Positions 8,156 through 15,945 of a DNA stretch of 64,000 bases are shown here, piece by piece (within the stretch, counting starts at the first letter, position 1; every line of letters starts with the position of its first letter). The notes under the pieces were generated by a model. The model was not told the origin of the DNA. It made no database searches and saw only the letters and a program-made list of their open reading frames with translations. This DNA is from an uncultured Pelagibacteraceae bacterium. GTDB taxonomy: Bacteria > Pseudomonadota > Alphaproteobacteria > Pelagibacterales > Pelagibacteraceae. Both the position numbers and the translations under genes were made by a program. The stretch is taken from NCBI GenBank assembly GCA_902634935.1, contig CACPMF010000005.1, positions 1-64,000 of the forward strand, given 5' to 3'.

Positions 8156-8992
8156 TTAACTTATTTTTAAATATTCAATAAAAGATCTTATAGATACAAT
8201 AATTAGAAAAGATCCAAAAATTTTACTTAATAACTTCTTATCTATTGTATATACTGCTTTTGCCCCTATTCTTGCCATTAACATCGTCACAGGCACAAAA
8301 ACAATAAATCCAAATAAATTTATGTAACCAATAGTATAAGGTGTACTTATATTATTGATAATTTCTCCTCCTGTTATCATTGTAATTGTCCCACTAACCG
8401 CAATCAAAATACCAATTGCTGAAGCTGTACCAATTGATTTTCTAATATCATATCCAAAAGTTCTCATAAATGGCACCATTAGGGATCCACCGCCTATACC
8501 CAGCAAAACTGAAATAAAACCAACTGCTACTCCTGAAATATTTTTAATTGAGTCTTTTATTTTTTTTGGATTTTCTAAAAATTTATCTCTAAAAAATATA
8601 AAAAATAATCCAACTATAAATGCCATTATAGAGAAAAATAAAATAAAATCAGATGTTCTTAAATTAACTGCTAAAAAAGTTCCTCCAATTACACCAAGAA
8701 CTATAAAAATTCCAAAAGACTTTACTAAATTTATGTCAACTGCTTTGTGTTCCATGTGGGTTTTGGCTGATATTATTGAAGTAGGAACTATTATAGCTAG
8801 AGATGTTCCGACAGAAATATGCATTCTGGTTGCAAGATCAAAGTCTAATACAGTAAATGCATAATATAAAGCAGGCACCATTATTATGCCACCACCAACA
8901 CCTAATAAACCTGCCATAAAGCCTGCAACAGATGCGGCTATAGATAGTACCAGTAATAAATTTACAATTTCACCAAAATTTAAAACATCCAT
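8156..8992 (-). CDS. TauE/SafE-family permease (TSUP)
   Basis: The 278-residue membrane protein has two repeated halves, each with the family glycine motif: AGFMAGLLGVGGGIIMVP near 22-39 and VGFISVLLGIGGGSLMVP near 155-172. About 8 membrane helices are expected. TSUP proteins export sulfite or move sulfoacetate and other small organic anions. The start ATG overlaps the dusA stop by one base, and the gene lies in an operon with a TRAP transporter and malonyl-CoA decarboxylase. It may export or import an anion of that pathway; the true substrate is unknown. Confidence 0.88.
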   Translation of the reverse strand: MDVLNFGEIVNLLLVLSIAASVAGFMAGLLGVGGGIIMVPALYYAFTVLDFDLATRMHISVGTSLAIIVPTSIISAKTHMEHKAVDINLVKSFGIFIVLGVIGGTFLAVNLRTSDFILFFSIMAFIVGLFFIFFRDKFLENPKKIKDSIKNISGVAVGFISVLLGIGGGSLMVPFMRTFGYDIRKSIGTASAIGILIAVSGTITMITGGEIINNISTPYTIGYINLFGFIVFVPVTMLMARIGAKAVYTIDKKLLSKIFGSFLIIVSIRSFIEYLKIS

Positions 8993-9996
8993 TATGAGTT
9001 AGCTTGAATTGCTTTTTCATTATTTTGAACAATACTCATAATATGCTTTGCTTTTTGAAAATCAGAGTCGCGAGCCATCATATTATCACTCAAATATCTT
9101 TTCCAGTTTTTAGATCCAGCTTGGCCATGATATAAACCAACTGTATGCCTCATGATATGATTTACTTTGGTTCCTAACTTTACCTCCCTATCAACATAAT
9201 CTAATAGTTTCTCTACAACTTGTTCTCTTGTTGGAATAATTTCTGTATTGAATATGCTTTTTTCTATATCAACCAATGAATAAGGATTTTGATAAATTGA
9301 TCTTCCAATCATAACTCCATCACACTTAGAAATATGGTTTTTGATTTCTTCAATTTTAGAAATACCACCATTTATTATAATTTCTAAATTTGGATTTTCT
9401 TTTTTTATTTCATAAACCATATTGTAGTTGAGTTTAGGTATATTTAAATTTTGTTTTGGTGATAAGCCAGTAAGCATCGCCTTTCTAGCATGCAAAATAA
9501 ATGTTTTTGTCCCTGCGTTGTGCATTTTATTAATAAAATTGTTCAAATATTCAAAACTTTCAACATCATCAAAACCAATTCTAGTTTTAGCAGTTACAGG
9601 TATTTTGCATGAATTAACCATCGAATTTATGCATTCTGCAACGAGTTCAGGTTCTTTCATTAAACAAGCTCCAAATTTATTTTTTTGAACCTTTTTGCTT
9701 GGGCAACCTAAGTTTATATTAATTTCGTCATAACCCATATCTTCAGCTATTTTTGCAACTTCTGATAATTCCTCTTTATTTGAACCTCCAACCTGTAACG
9801 CAAGTGGTTTCTCCTCCGGACTAAATGATAAAATTTTTTTTCTGTCTCCATGAATTGCAGATTTTGTTGCAACCATTTCACTGTAAAGCATCACATTCTT
9901 GCTCATTAATCTCAAAAAAAAGCGATCATGCCGATCAGTGCAATCCATCATTGGTGCAACAGAAATTTTTCGATTTATTTTATTTCTAGTATCCAA
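8992..9996 (-). CDS. dusA: tRNA-dihydrouridine synthase A
   Basis: The 334-residue TIM-barrel flavoprotein reduces uridine 20/20a in the tRNA D-loop. It begins with the DusA-type ISVAPMMDCTDRHDRFFLR, has the FMN-barrel segment PLALQVGGS, and carries the INLGCPS and FGACLM motifs (Cys98, Cys111) that contain the catalytic cysteine. RHTVGLYHGQAGSKNWKRYL near the C-terminus is characteristic of DusA rather than DusB or DusC. It is embedded in a transport operon, with an 11-base overlap with dctM upstream and a 1-base overlap with the TauE-like gene downstream; no functional link is evident. Confidence 0.95.
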   Translation of the reverse strand: MDTRNKINRKISVAPMMDCTDRHDRFFLRLMSKNVMLYSEMVATKSAIHGDRKKILSFSPEEKPLALQVGGSNKEELSEVAKIAEDMGYDEININLGCPSKKVQKNKFGACLMKEPELVAECINSMVNSCKIPVTAKTRIGFDDVESFEYLNNFINKMHNAGTKTFILHARKAMLTGLSPKQNLNIPKLNYNMVYEIKKENPNLEIIINGGISKIEEIKNHISKCDGVMIGRSIYQNPYSLVDIEKSIFNTEIIPTREQVVEKLLDYVDREVKLGTKVNHIMRHTVGLYHGQAGSKNWKRYLSDNMMARDSDFQKAKHIMSIVQNNEKAIQANS

Positions 9997-11317
9997 GAGG
10001 TTTACCCATTATTTTATCAGGTAGCCATGTCACGATTTCGGGAAAAATACACAAAATTAATATGGCTAAAGCCATTATAATCATAAACGGTATAGAGCCT
10101 TTTAAAATTTCTGATAAACTAACGTCTGGGGTAATTCCTTTTATTATATAAAGATTTAATCCAACGGGTGGGGTTATTAATCCTATTTCCATGTTTATTG
10201 TAAATACAATTGCAAACCAATAAGGATCGAAACCTAATGTAGTAATTACAGGTAATAATATAGCAGAAGTCATTACAATAACAGCTACTGGAGGTAAGAA
10301 GAAACCAGCTATTAAAAGAAAAATATTAATTAATATAAATACTACCCATTTGTTTGAGCTAATATCTACCATGCTTTGTGCTAAAGACTGAGTTACGTAC
10401 AATTGTGAAAGTGTAAATGCAAAAAGATATGAGGCTGCAATGATAAACATTATCATTACACTTTCTTTCATGGAAACTTTAACAATATTCCATATTTTTT
10501 TTGGCTGATAAATTTTGTAAACCACTGCTATTAATACAAAAACTAAAAATGCCCCTACACCTGATGCCTCAGATGGTGTAGCAACACCACCATATAATAC
10601 ATAAAGAACGCCAGCTATAATTGCTAAAAATGGTAAGATCCTCGGTAATACTTCAAGCTTTTCTTTTAAAGTAGGTCTTTTACGATTGCTTAAAGCTTTT
10701 GCTGAATCTTTATCTATAAAATAACTATGTATAAGTGCCCAGATAGCAAACATACCTGCCAGCATAAAACCTGGAACTAACCCACAAAGAAATAATCTTC
10801 CTATTGATGTTCCCGTTGCAATTCCATAAACAATTAAAACAATGCTTGGAGGAATTAAAACTCCAAGTGTCCCTCCAGCAGCAATTGTTCCGGTTGCGAT
10901 TTGATCAGAATATCCCCTTTTTCTCATTTCTGGGATCCCCATAGTACCTATTGCGGCACACGTTGCCGGACTTGAACCGCTTAAAGCAGCAAAAATCGAG
11001 CAAGCACCAATATTTGAAATGACTAAGCCACCAGGTACTCGCCAAAGCCATCTGTCTAACCCTGTATATAAATCTTTACCCGCTGGTGAATTGGCTACAG
11101 CCATTCCCATTAAAATAAACATTGGAATTGAAAGAAGCACAAAAGAATTCAAACCTGCATAAAAGGTCTCTGCAAATACATCTAACATTTGAAAACCTTC
11201 AAAAGCAACTAATAGAGCAATCGATACGAAGCTCAAACCAAAAGCAATAGGTATTCCAGAAAATAAAACTATAAGCGTAAAAACGGCAACTATTACTGCA
11301 ATTAATAAAGGGTCCAT
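9986..11317 (-). CDS. dctM: TRAP transporter large permease (DctM), system 2
   Basis: The 443-residue DctM-family protein has the typical SIPMFILMGMAVANSPAGKDLY, CSIFAALSGSSPATCAAIGT and LIPPSIVLIVYGI segments and about 12 membrane helices. It clearly differs from the DctM of system 1 and is not a recent copy. It overlaps dctQ by one base and dusA by 11 bases. By operon content (malonyl-CoA decarboxylase) a malonate-type substrate is plausible; TRAP malonate carriers (MatPQM) are known in rhizobia. Confidence 0.95.
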   Translation of the reverse strand: MDPLLIAVIVAVFTLIVLFSGIPIAFGLSFVSIALLVAFEGFQMLDVFAETFYAGLNSFVLLSIPMFILMGMAVANSPAGKDLYTGLDRWLWRVPGGLVISNIGACSIFAALSGSSPATCAAIGTMGIPEMRKRGYSDQIATGTIAAGGTLGVLIPPSIVLIVYGIATGTSIGRLFLCGLVPGFMLAGMFAIWALIHSYFIDKDSAKALSNRKRPTLKEKLEVLPRILPFLAIIAGVLYVLYGGVATPSEASGVGAFLVFVLIAVVYKIYQPKKIWNIVKVSMKESVMIMFIIAASYLFAFTLSQLYVTQSLAQSMVDISSNKWVVFILINIFLLIAGFFLPPVAVIVMTSAILLPVITTLGFDPYWFAIVFTINMEIGLITPPVGLNLYIIKGITPDVSLSEILKGSIPFMIIMALAILILCIFPEIVTWLPDKIMGKPLGY

Positions 11318-11811
11318 TAATTACTATCCTGTTCGTCGTTAAGTTTGATTATTTCTGCAATATATTGCAAGATCATTAACGCAGCACCTATCATCATTGA
11401 AGAATAAGGAATCCAAAGAGGTGGATCCCATACAGTTCCTGTAGAATAATTTTTTGTAAAAGCTTCCTCTACCATTAAAAATCCAAAATAAAATAAAATT
11501 AAGAAAAATAATAAACTTACTAAAGATGTAAAAATTTTAAGTCTTAAAATATTTTTCTTTGATAAAAAATCATAAATCCATTCCATGCTCACATGCGCTT
11601 TTTCACTTAATACATAAGCACTTCCAATAAATGTAGATGCTACTAGAAGCATGGTAACCAACTCTGTTTGCCAAGTGATAGCTCTTTGGAAGAAATATCT
11701 TTCAAAAACTAGTTCTACAATAACAAGGATTGATAAAAGTAAAGCTAATACAGCAAAAGCTCCACAAGCTTTGGCAATATGATCACAGAATTTTAAGTAT
11801 TTATTTTTCAT
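11317..11811 (-). CDS. dctQ: TRAP transporter small permease (DctQ), system 2
   Basis: The 164-residue protein has four membrane segments and the DctQ pattern (ERYFFQRAITWQTELVTMLL and a SAYVLSEKAHVSMEWI loop). It pairs with DctM. Its ATG (11809-11811) directly follows an eight-U tract that belongs to a terminator-like hairpin at 11812-11848. The only purine-rich sequence at Shine-Dalgarno distance is the AGGGG of the hairpin's 3' arm, so hairpin formation should both reduce transcription and hide the ribosome-binding site. Confidence 0.93.
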   Translation of the reverse strand: MKNKYLKFCDHIAKACGAFAVLALLLSILVIVELVFERYFFQRAITWQTELVTMLLVASTFIGSAYVLSEKAHVSMEWIYDFLSKKNILRLKIFTSLVSLLFFLILFYFGFLMVEEAFTKNYSTGTVWDPPLWIPYSSMMIGAALMILQYIAEIIKLNDEQDSN

Positions 11812-11848
11812 AAAAAAAACCCCTACTTATATTGAATAAATAGGGGTT
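11812..11848 (-). terminator. Terminator-like hairpin between dctP and dctQ (system 2)
   Basis: On the minus strand AACCCCTATTTAT (11848-11836) pairs with ATAAGTAGGGGTT (11830-11818) over 13 positions with one mismatch and a 5-base loop. Eight T residues follow (11819-11812) and run into the dctQ ATG. This has the form of an intrinsic terminator within an operon and should act as a partial terminator or attenuator that favours dctP over dctQM. I see no second terminator before the end of the operon. Confidence 0.8.
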
Positions 11849-11862
11849 CTTTATATACCAGT

Positions 11863-12873
11863 TTATTTAACTGCTAAAGCCATTTCCATTAACTTATCAC
11901 CACCTGGAACTTTCTCAGCAAATGCTTTATGAGAAGATTGTTTTGCAATCTCTACCCATGCTGCATGATCTTTTTCATCCATATATACTAACTTAACACC
12001 AGCTGCTTTATAAGCGTCTTCAAATTTTTTATCTAAATTTTCAACTTGTGCAGTCATATATTTTTCAGCAACTTTACCAGCCTTCATAAGAGCATCTTGT
12101 TGTTTTGAATTTAATGCATCAAAACTTTTCTTTGACATCAAAATTGGTTCATACATAAACCATAGACCAAATTTTCCTGGAGGTGTTGCGCATGAGACCT
12201 GTTCATAAATTTTGTAACTTACAAAACTTCCTGAACTAGTGTTAGCACCAGTTAATACACCGGTTTGGAGACCTGTGTAAATTTCTGATGATGGCATACT
12301 CTGAATACCTGCTCCTGCTGCTTCTAACATTTGGTTAAATGCTTTTCCTGCAGCTCTCATTACTTGTCCTTTTGCATCGCTTGGGTTTTTGATACATTTA
12401 GTTTTAGATGCAAATCCACCACCTAACCATGCATCTGAAAGAACTACTACTCCAGCGTCATTGATTATTTTTTTAATTTCGGTCATCATTGGACCTTTAT
12501 TAAATCTGAGTGCGTGGTCATGATTTTTTACAGTTCCCGGCATAAGTGTTGCATCAAATTCTGGATGGAATTTAGATGCATACGCTAGAGGGAAAGCTGA
12601 AATATCTAACTGACCAGTTGTCATAGGCTTCCACTGCTCTTTTGGTTTATAAAGTGATTTAGCAGGATAAATTCTTATATCTAAATCAACATTAGCTTTT
12701 TTAACCTCATCCGCAATAATTTGAACCATTTCATGTCTTGGATCGTATGAACCATCTGCTCTTTGTGTACCAGGCCATTGGTGGCTAGCTTTAAGAGTAA
12801 CTGCTAAAGCAGATCCTATTAAAGAAAAAGTTAAAATTACTGAAGTGAAAATTAAAGATAATTTTCTTAACAT
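11863..12873 (-). CDS. dctP: TRAP transporter solute-binding protein (DctP), system 2
   Basis: The 336-residue protein has a signal peptide (hydrophobic residues about 6-22, likely cut near SALA) and a DctP-family periplasmic binding domain (LKASHQWPGTQ...). Arg173, in QVMRAAGKAF, matches the carboxylate-binding arginine. Cys160 and Cys228 are the only obvious cysteines of the mature protein and could form a disulfide in the periplasm (inference). GAGGAG 9-14 bases before the ATG supports the start. It heads the operon dctP-dctQ-dctM-dusA-tauE-like-malonyl-CoA decarboxylase. Confidence 0.95.
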   Translation of the reverse strand: MLRKLSLIFTSVILTFSLIGSALAVTLKASHQWPGTQRADGSYDPRHEMVQIIADEVKKANVDLDIRIYPAKSLYKPKEQWKPMTTGQLDISAFPLAYASKFHPEFDATLMPGTVKNHDHALRFNKGPMMTEIKKIINDAGVVVLSDAWLGGGFASKTKCIKNPSDAKGQVMRAAGKAFNQMLEAAGAGIQSMPSSEIYTGLQTGVLTGANTSSGSFVSYKIYEQVSCATPPGKFGLWFMYEPILMSKKSFDALNSKQQDALMKAGKVAEKYMTAQVENLDKKFEDAYKAAGVKLVYMDEKDHAAWVEIAKQSSHKAFAEKVPGGDKLMEMALAVK

Positions 12874-12904
12874 GTTATTTTCTCCTCATTAGTTTAAAAA
12901 TGTA

Positions 12905-12933
12905 ATTAAATTGAACTTCTTAATAAGAGTCAA
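12905..12933 (-). promoter_or_regulatory. Promoter-like element for the second TRAP operon
   Basis: On the minus strand TTGACT (12928-12933) and TTTAAT (12905-12910) are 17 bases apart, close to sigma-70 consensus. The expected start near 12898 leaves a leader of about 25 bases holding the GAGGAG ribosome-binding site of dctP. The element is interlocked with the plus-strand promoter at 12911-12939. Confidence 0.65.
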
Positions 12934-12939
12934 TATAAC
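12911..12939 (+). promoter_or_regulatory. Promoter-like element for the CoA transferase-ALDH operon
   Basis: TTGAAC (12911-12916) and TATAAC (12934-12939) are 17 bases apart. The expected start near 12946 gives a leader of about 14 bases without a Shine-Dalgarno sequence. The small palindrome TCTTAATAAGA (12918-12928) lies in the spacer shared with the opposing promoter and could be an operator. Confidence 0.65.
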
Positions 12940-12959
12940 CATATGTCATTATATTTATT

Positions 12960-14102
12960 ATGGATGGTCCATTAAAAAATTTATTAGTTGTTGATTTAAC
13001 AAGGGTTTTGGTAGGTCCTTACTGTACAATGATTTTATCTGATCTTGGAGCGAGAGTTATTAAAATTGAAGCTCCTGAAATTGGAGATGACTCGAGAGGA
13101 TTTGGTCCTTTCATTGATGATTACTCTGCATATTTTATGTCATTGAATAGAGGAAAAGAAAGTATCGCTCTTAATTTAAAAAATGAAGACGATAAAAAAA
13201 TTTTTGAAAAAATTTTGGCAAAAGCAGACATATTAGTTGAAAATTTTAAACCAGGCACTTTAGATAAATGGGGTTTTGGTTGGAATGAAGTAAGTAAAAA
13301 ATATCCTAAATTAATTTATGCGTCAGCTTCAGGTTTTGGTCAAACAGGACCGCTTAAAGAATTGCCAGCATATGACATGGTTGTTCAAGGTATGGGTGGG
13401 TTAATGAGTGTTACTGGACACCCCAATTCAGAACCAACAAGAGTTGGAACGTCTATTGGAGATATTACTGCTGGTTTATTTACTGCAATTGGTATCAATG
13501 CAGCTTTGTATGATAGGCAAAAAACAGGTAAAGGTACTTTCATTGATGTATCAATGCTAGATTGTCAAATAGCAATTTTAGAAAATGCTATTGCTAGATA
13601 TCTTTCAAAAAACGAAATCCCGGAACCAATGGGTTCGAGACATCCATCCATTGCTCCTTTTGAAGCTTTTAAAACAAAGGATAGTTTTTTGATTATTGCA
13701 GCTGGTAACGACAAATTATTTAAAAGCTTATGCGAAGTTCTTGAAATACCTCATATTGCGAGTAATGAGATGTATAAAACAAACTCTTTAAGATCACAAA
13801 ATATAGATAAACTAAAATTAATTATTGAGGATAAACTTCAGCATAAAAATACAGATGAATGGATTAAAGTTATGGAAAATTTAAAAATACCATGCGGTCC
13901 AATTTTTAATATTAAACAAGCTGTAGAAAATCCACAAATTAAAGAGAGAAATATGATTGTAAAATCTTTTCATAAGAAAATTGGTGATTTTAGATCTGCA
14001 GGAAATCCTATAAAAATGTCTACTTACAAAGATGAAAAAACAAGAGGAGATATTCCAGATCTTGACGAACACCGAGATAAAATACTTAAAGAATTTAGTT
14101 AA
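12960..14102 (+). CDS. Family III CoA transferase (CaiB/BaiF type)
   Basis: The 380-residue protein is a second family III CoA transferase, clearly diverged from the one at 1732-2925. It has the N-terminal VGPYCTMILSDLGARVIKIE, the NRGKESIALNLK segment and Asp168 in SIGDITAGL at the catalytic aspartate position. It heads a plus-strand operon and lies opposite a TRAP/malonyl-CoA decarboxylase operon, sharing its control region. A plausible role is activation of the imported carboxylate (for example malonate or a relative) with a CoA donor such as acetyl- or succinyl-CoA; this is inference. Confidence 0.9.
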   Translation: MDGPLKNLLVVDLTRVLVGPYCTMILSDLGARVIKIEAPEIGDDSRGFGPFIDDYSAYFMSLNRGKESIALNLKNEDDKKIFEKILAKADILVENFKPGTLDKWGFGWNEVSKKYPKLIYASASGFGQTGPLKELPAYDMVVQGMGGLMSVTGHPNSEPTRVGTSIGDITAGLFTAIGINAALYDRQKTGKGTFIDVSMLDCQIAILENAIARYLSKNEIPEPMGSRHPSIAPFEAFKTKDSFLIIAAGNDKLFKSLCEVLEIPHIASNEMYKTNSLRSQNIDKLKLIIEDKLQHKNTDEWIKVMENLKIPCGPIFNIKQAVENPQIKERNMIVKSFHKKIGDFRSAGNPIKMSTYKDEKTRGDIPDLDEHRDKILKEFS

Positions 14103-14123
14103 CTAATATATAAGTTATAAATT

Positions 14124-15557
14124 ATGATAGATAAAAGAAAATTTTATATAAACGGACAATGGGTTTCACCAAGTAAACCAAATGATTATGAAGTAATTAA
14201 TCCTTCAACAGAAGAAGCATTTGCAACTATATCATTAGGATCAACAGAAGATACTAATGCTGCAGTATCGGCAGCAAAAAAAGCTTTCGTTAGTTGGAGC
14301 GAAAGTTCAAAGGATGAAAGATTAAATTTATTGGAAAAATTACTCTCTATTTATAAAAAAAGATATGGAGAGATGGCTGATGCTATATCTATGGAAATGG
14401 GAGCTCCGATGGATTGGGCAACTGACGTGCAAACATCAAGTGGACAATCTCATCTTGAAGATTTTATAAAAAGACTAAAAGAATTTAAATTTGATGAGCA
14501 ATTTGAACCAAAATCTAATAATCATATTTGTTATGAACCAATTGGAGTTTGTGGATTAATTACTCCATGGAACTGGCCAATAAATCAAATAGCTTTAAAA
14601 GTTGTTCCAGCCTTTGCAACAGGCTGTACAATGATTCATAAACCATCAGAAATAGCTCCAATGTCAGCAATTTTGTTTGCAGAAATGATTGATGAGGCAG
14701 GCTTTCCAGCTGGTGTATTTAATCTAGTAAATGGCGATGGCGCTGGCGTTGGTACTGATATTTCATCCCACCCTGATATTGATTTAGTATCTTTCACAGG
14801 ATCAACTAGAGCAGGTAAATTAATTTTAAAAAATGGAGCTGATACAATCAAAAGAGTTTGCCTGGAATTAGGTGGAAAAGGTGGAAATATTGTTTTTGCA
14901 GATTCCTACCCTAACGCTGTACGAGATGGTATCAGAAACGTAATGAGTAATTCAGGTCAGTCATGTGATGCACCTACAAGAATGCTCGTTGAAAAATCAA
15001 TATATAAAAGAGCAGTTAAAGAGGCTGTCGAAGAAGCAAATTTGATAAAGGTAGACTATGCTTCAAAAAAAGGAGATCATATAGGTCCTGTTGTCTCTAA
15101 AATTCAATACAATAAAATAATAAGTCTTATTCAAAGTGGTATCGATGAAGGTGCAACCCTTGCAGCTGGTGGACCAGAATTACCTAACGGAATGAACAAA
15201 GGCTATTTTATTAAACCAACTATTTTTACAGATGTAACAAATGATATGCGTATTGCAAAAGAAGAAATATTTGGTCCAGTTTTATCAATAATACCTTTTG
15301 AAACGGAAGAAGAAGCAATTCAAATTGTAAATGAAACCGAGTATGGATTAGGTAATTATTTACAAACCGAAGATAAAGAAAAAGCTAAAAGAGTTGCCAA
15401 AAAACTTAAGGCAGGAACAATTTATGTAAATGGAAACGGTGCAGATCCTGGTGCTCCATTTGGAGGATACAGACAATCAGGAAATGGACGTGAAGGTGGT
15501 GTTTGGGGATTACACGAATTTTTAGAAGTTAAAGCTGTAACTGGTTGGCCAAAATAA
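14124..15557 (+). CDS. NAD(P)-dependent aldehyde dehydrogenase
   Basis: The 477-residue protein is a complete ALDH-superfamily enzyme oxidising an aldehyde to a carboxylate. It shows PWNWP (Asn150), Lys173 in IHKPSE, the FTGST nucleotide-binding turn (224-228), Glu248 in LELGGKG and the catalytic Cys281 in SNSGQSCDAP. The C-terminal PFGGYRQSGNGREGG is typical of broad-substrate ALDHs. It is not the CoA-acylating methylmalonate-semialdehyde type by its overall pattern. It lies 21 bases after the CoA transferase gene, 1 base before the VOC gene. The aldehyde substrate is unknown. Confidence 0.93.
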   Translation: MIDKRKFYINGQWVSPSKPNDYEVINPSTEEAFATISLGSTEDTNAAVSAAKKAFVSWSESSKDERLNLLEKLLSIYKKRYGEMADAISMEMGAPMDWATDVQTSSGQSHLEDFIKRLKEFKFDEQFEPKSNNHICYEPIGVCGLITPWNWPINQIALKVVPAFATGCTMIHKPSEIAPMSAILFAEMIDEAGFPAGVFNLVNGDGAGVGTDISSHPDIDLVSFTGSTRAGKLILKNGADTIKRVCLELGGKGGNIVFADSYPNAVRDGIRNVMSNSGQSCDAPTRMLVEKSIYKRAVKEAVEEANLIKVDYASKKGDHIGPVVSKIQYNKIISLIQSGIDEGATLAAGGPELPNGMNKGYFIKPTIFTDVTNDMRIAKEEIFGPVLSIIPFETEEEAIQIVNETEYGLGNYLQTEDKEKAKRVAKKLKAGTIYVNGNGADPGAPFGGYRQSGNGREGGVWGLHEFLEVKAVTGWPK

Positions 15558-15558
15558 T

Positions 15559-15942
15559 ATGATTGGTTATGTTATGGTTGGCACAAATAATTTAGATCAG
15601 TCAATTAAGTTTTATGATGAATTGTTGCAAGTTTTAGATTTAGAAAGAACTGAAAAAGATGAAGTGTGCGCTGGATATTCTCAAAAAAATAGCAATGGAA
15701 AAATAGAATTTTATGTAACAAAACCTTTTAACAAAGAAAAAGCAACAGTTGGTAATGGATCTCAAATTTCATTTCAAACAAGCTCAAGAGAATTAGTTGA
15801 TAAGTTTCATGATGTTGGGATTAAGTTGGGAGGTGCTAGCGAGGGATCTGGTGGTGAGAGACCCGAAGGCTCTGGAGTTTACTATTCTTACATTCGTGAC
15901 TTAGATGGAAATAAAATCTGCGCTTTTACAAATAATCAATAA
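15559..15942 (+). CDS. VOC (glyoxalase/bleomycin-resistance fold) family protein
   Basis: The 127-residue protein has the paired beta-alpha-beta-beta-beta modules of the vicinal-oxygen-chelate fold, starting MIGYVMVGTNNLDQSIKFYDELL and ending YYSYIRDLDGNKICAF. The closing Glu of many VOC metal sites appears as Asp in RDLDGNKI, so metal use is uncertain. Small VOC proteins of this kind include lyases, dioxygenases and isomerases. The gene is tightly packed in the operon (1-base gap upstream, 3-base gap downstream), so it probably belongs to the same pathway. Confidence 0.85.
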   Translation: MIGYVMVGTNNLDQSIKFYDELLQVLDLERTEKDEVCAGYSQKNSNGKIEFYVTKPFNKEKATVGNGSQISFQTSSRELVDKFHDVGIKLGGASEGSGGERPEGSGVYYSYIRDLDGNKICAFTNNQ

Positions 15943-15945
15943 TTA

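Noticed and set aside
8355..8864. 169-codon plus-strand reading frame
   Set aside because: It lies wholly within the TauE-like permease gene on the other strand, has a Pro/Ile-rich composition typical of antisense membrane-protein sequence, and shows no motif.
1732..14102. Recent duplication of CoA transferase and TRAP genes
   Set aside because: The two copies of each differ widely along their length and in gene order around them, so they are old paralogues or separate acquisitions.
15943..15945. SAM-type riboswitch before the homocysteine methyltransferase-like gene
   Set aside because: Only 3 bases separate it from the preceding gene, so there is no room for a leader, and the upstream bases are coding.
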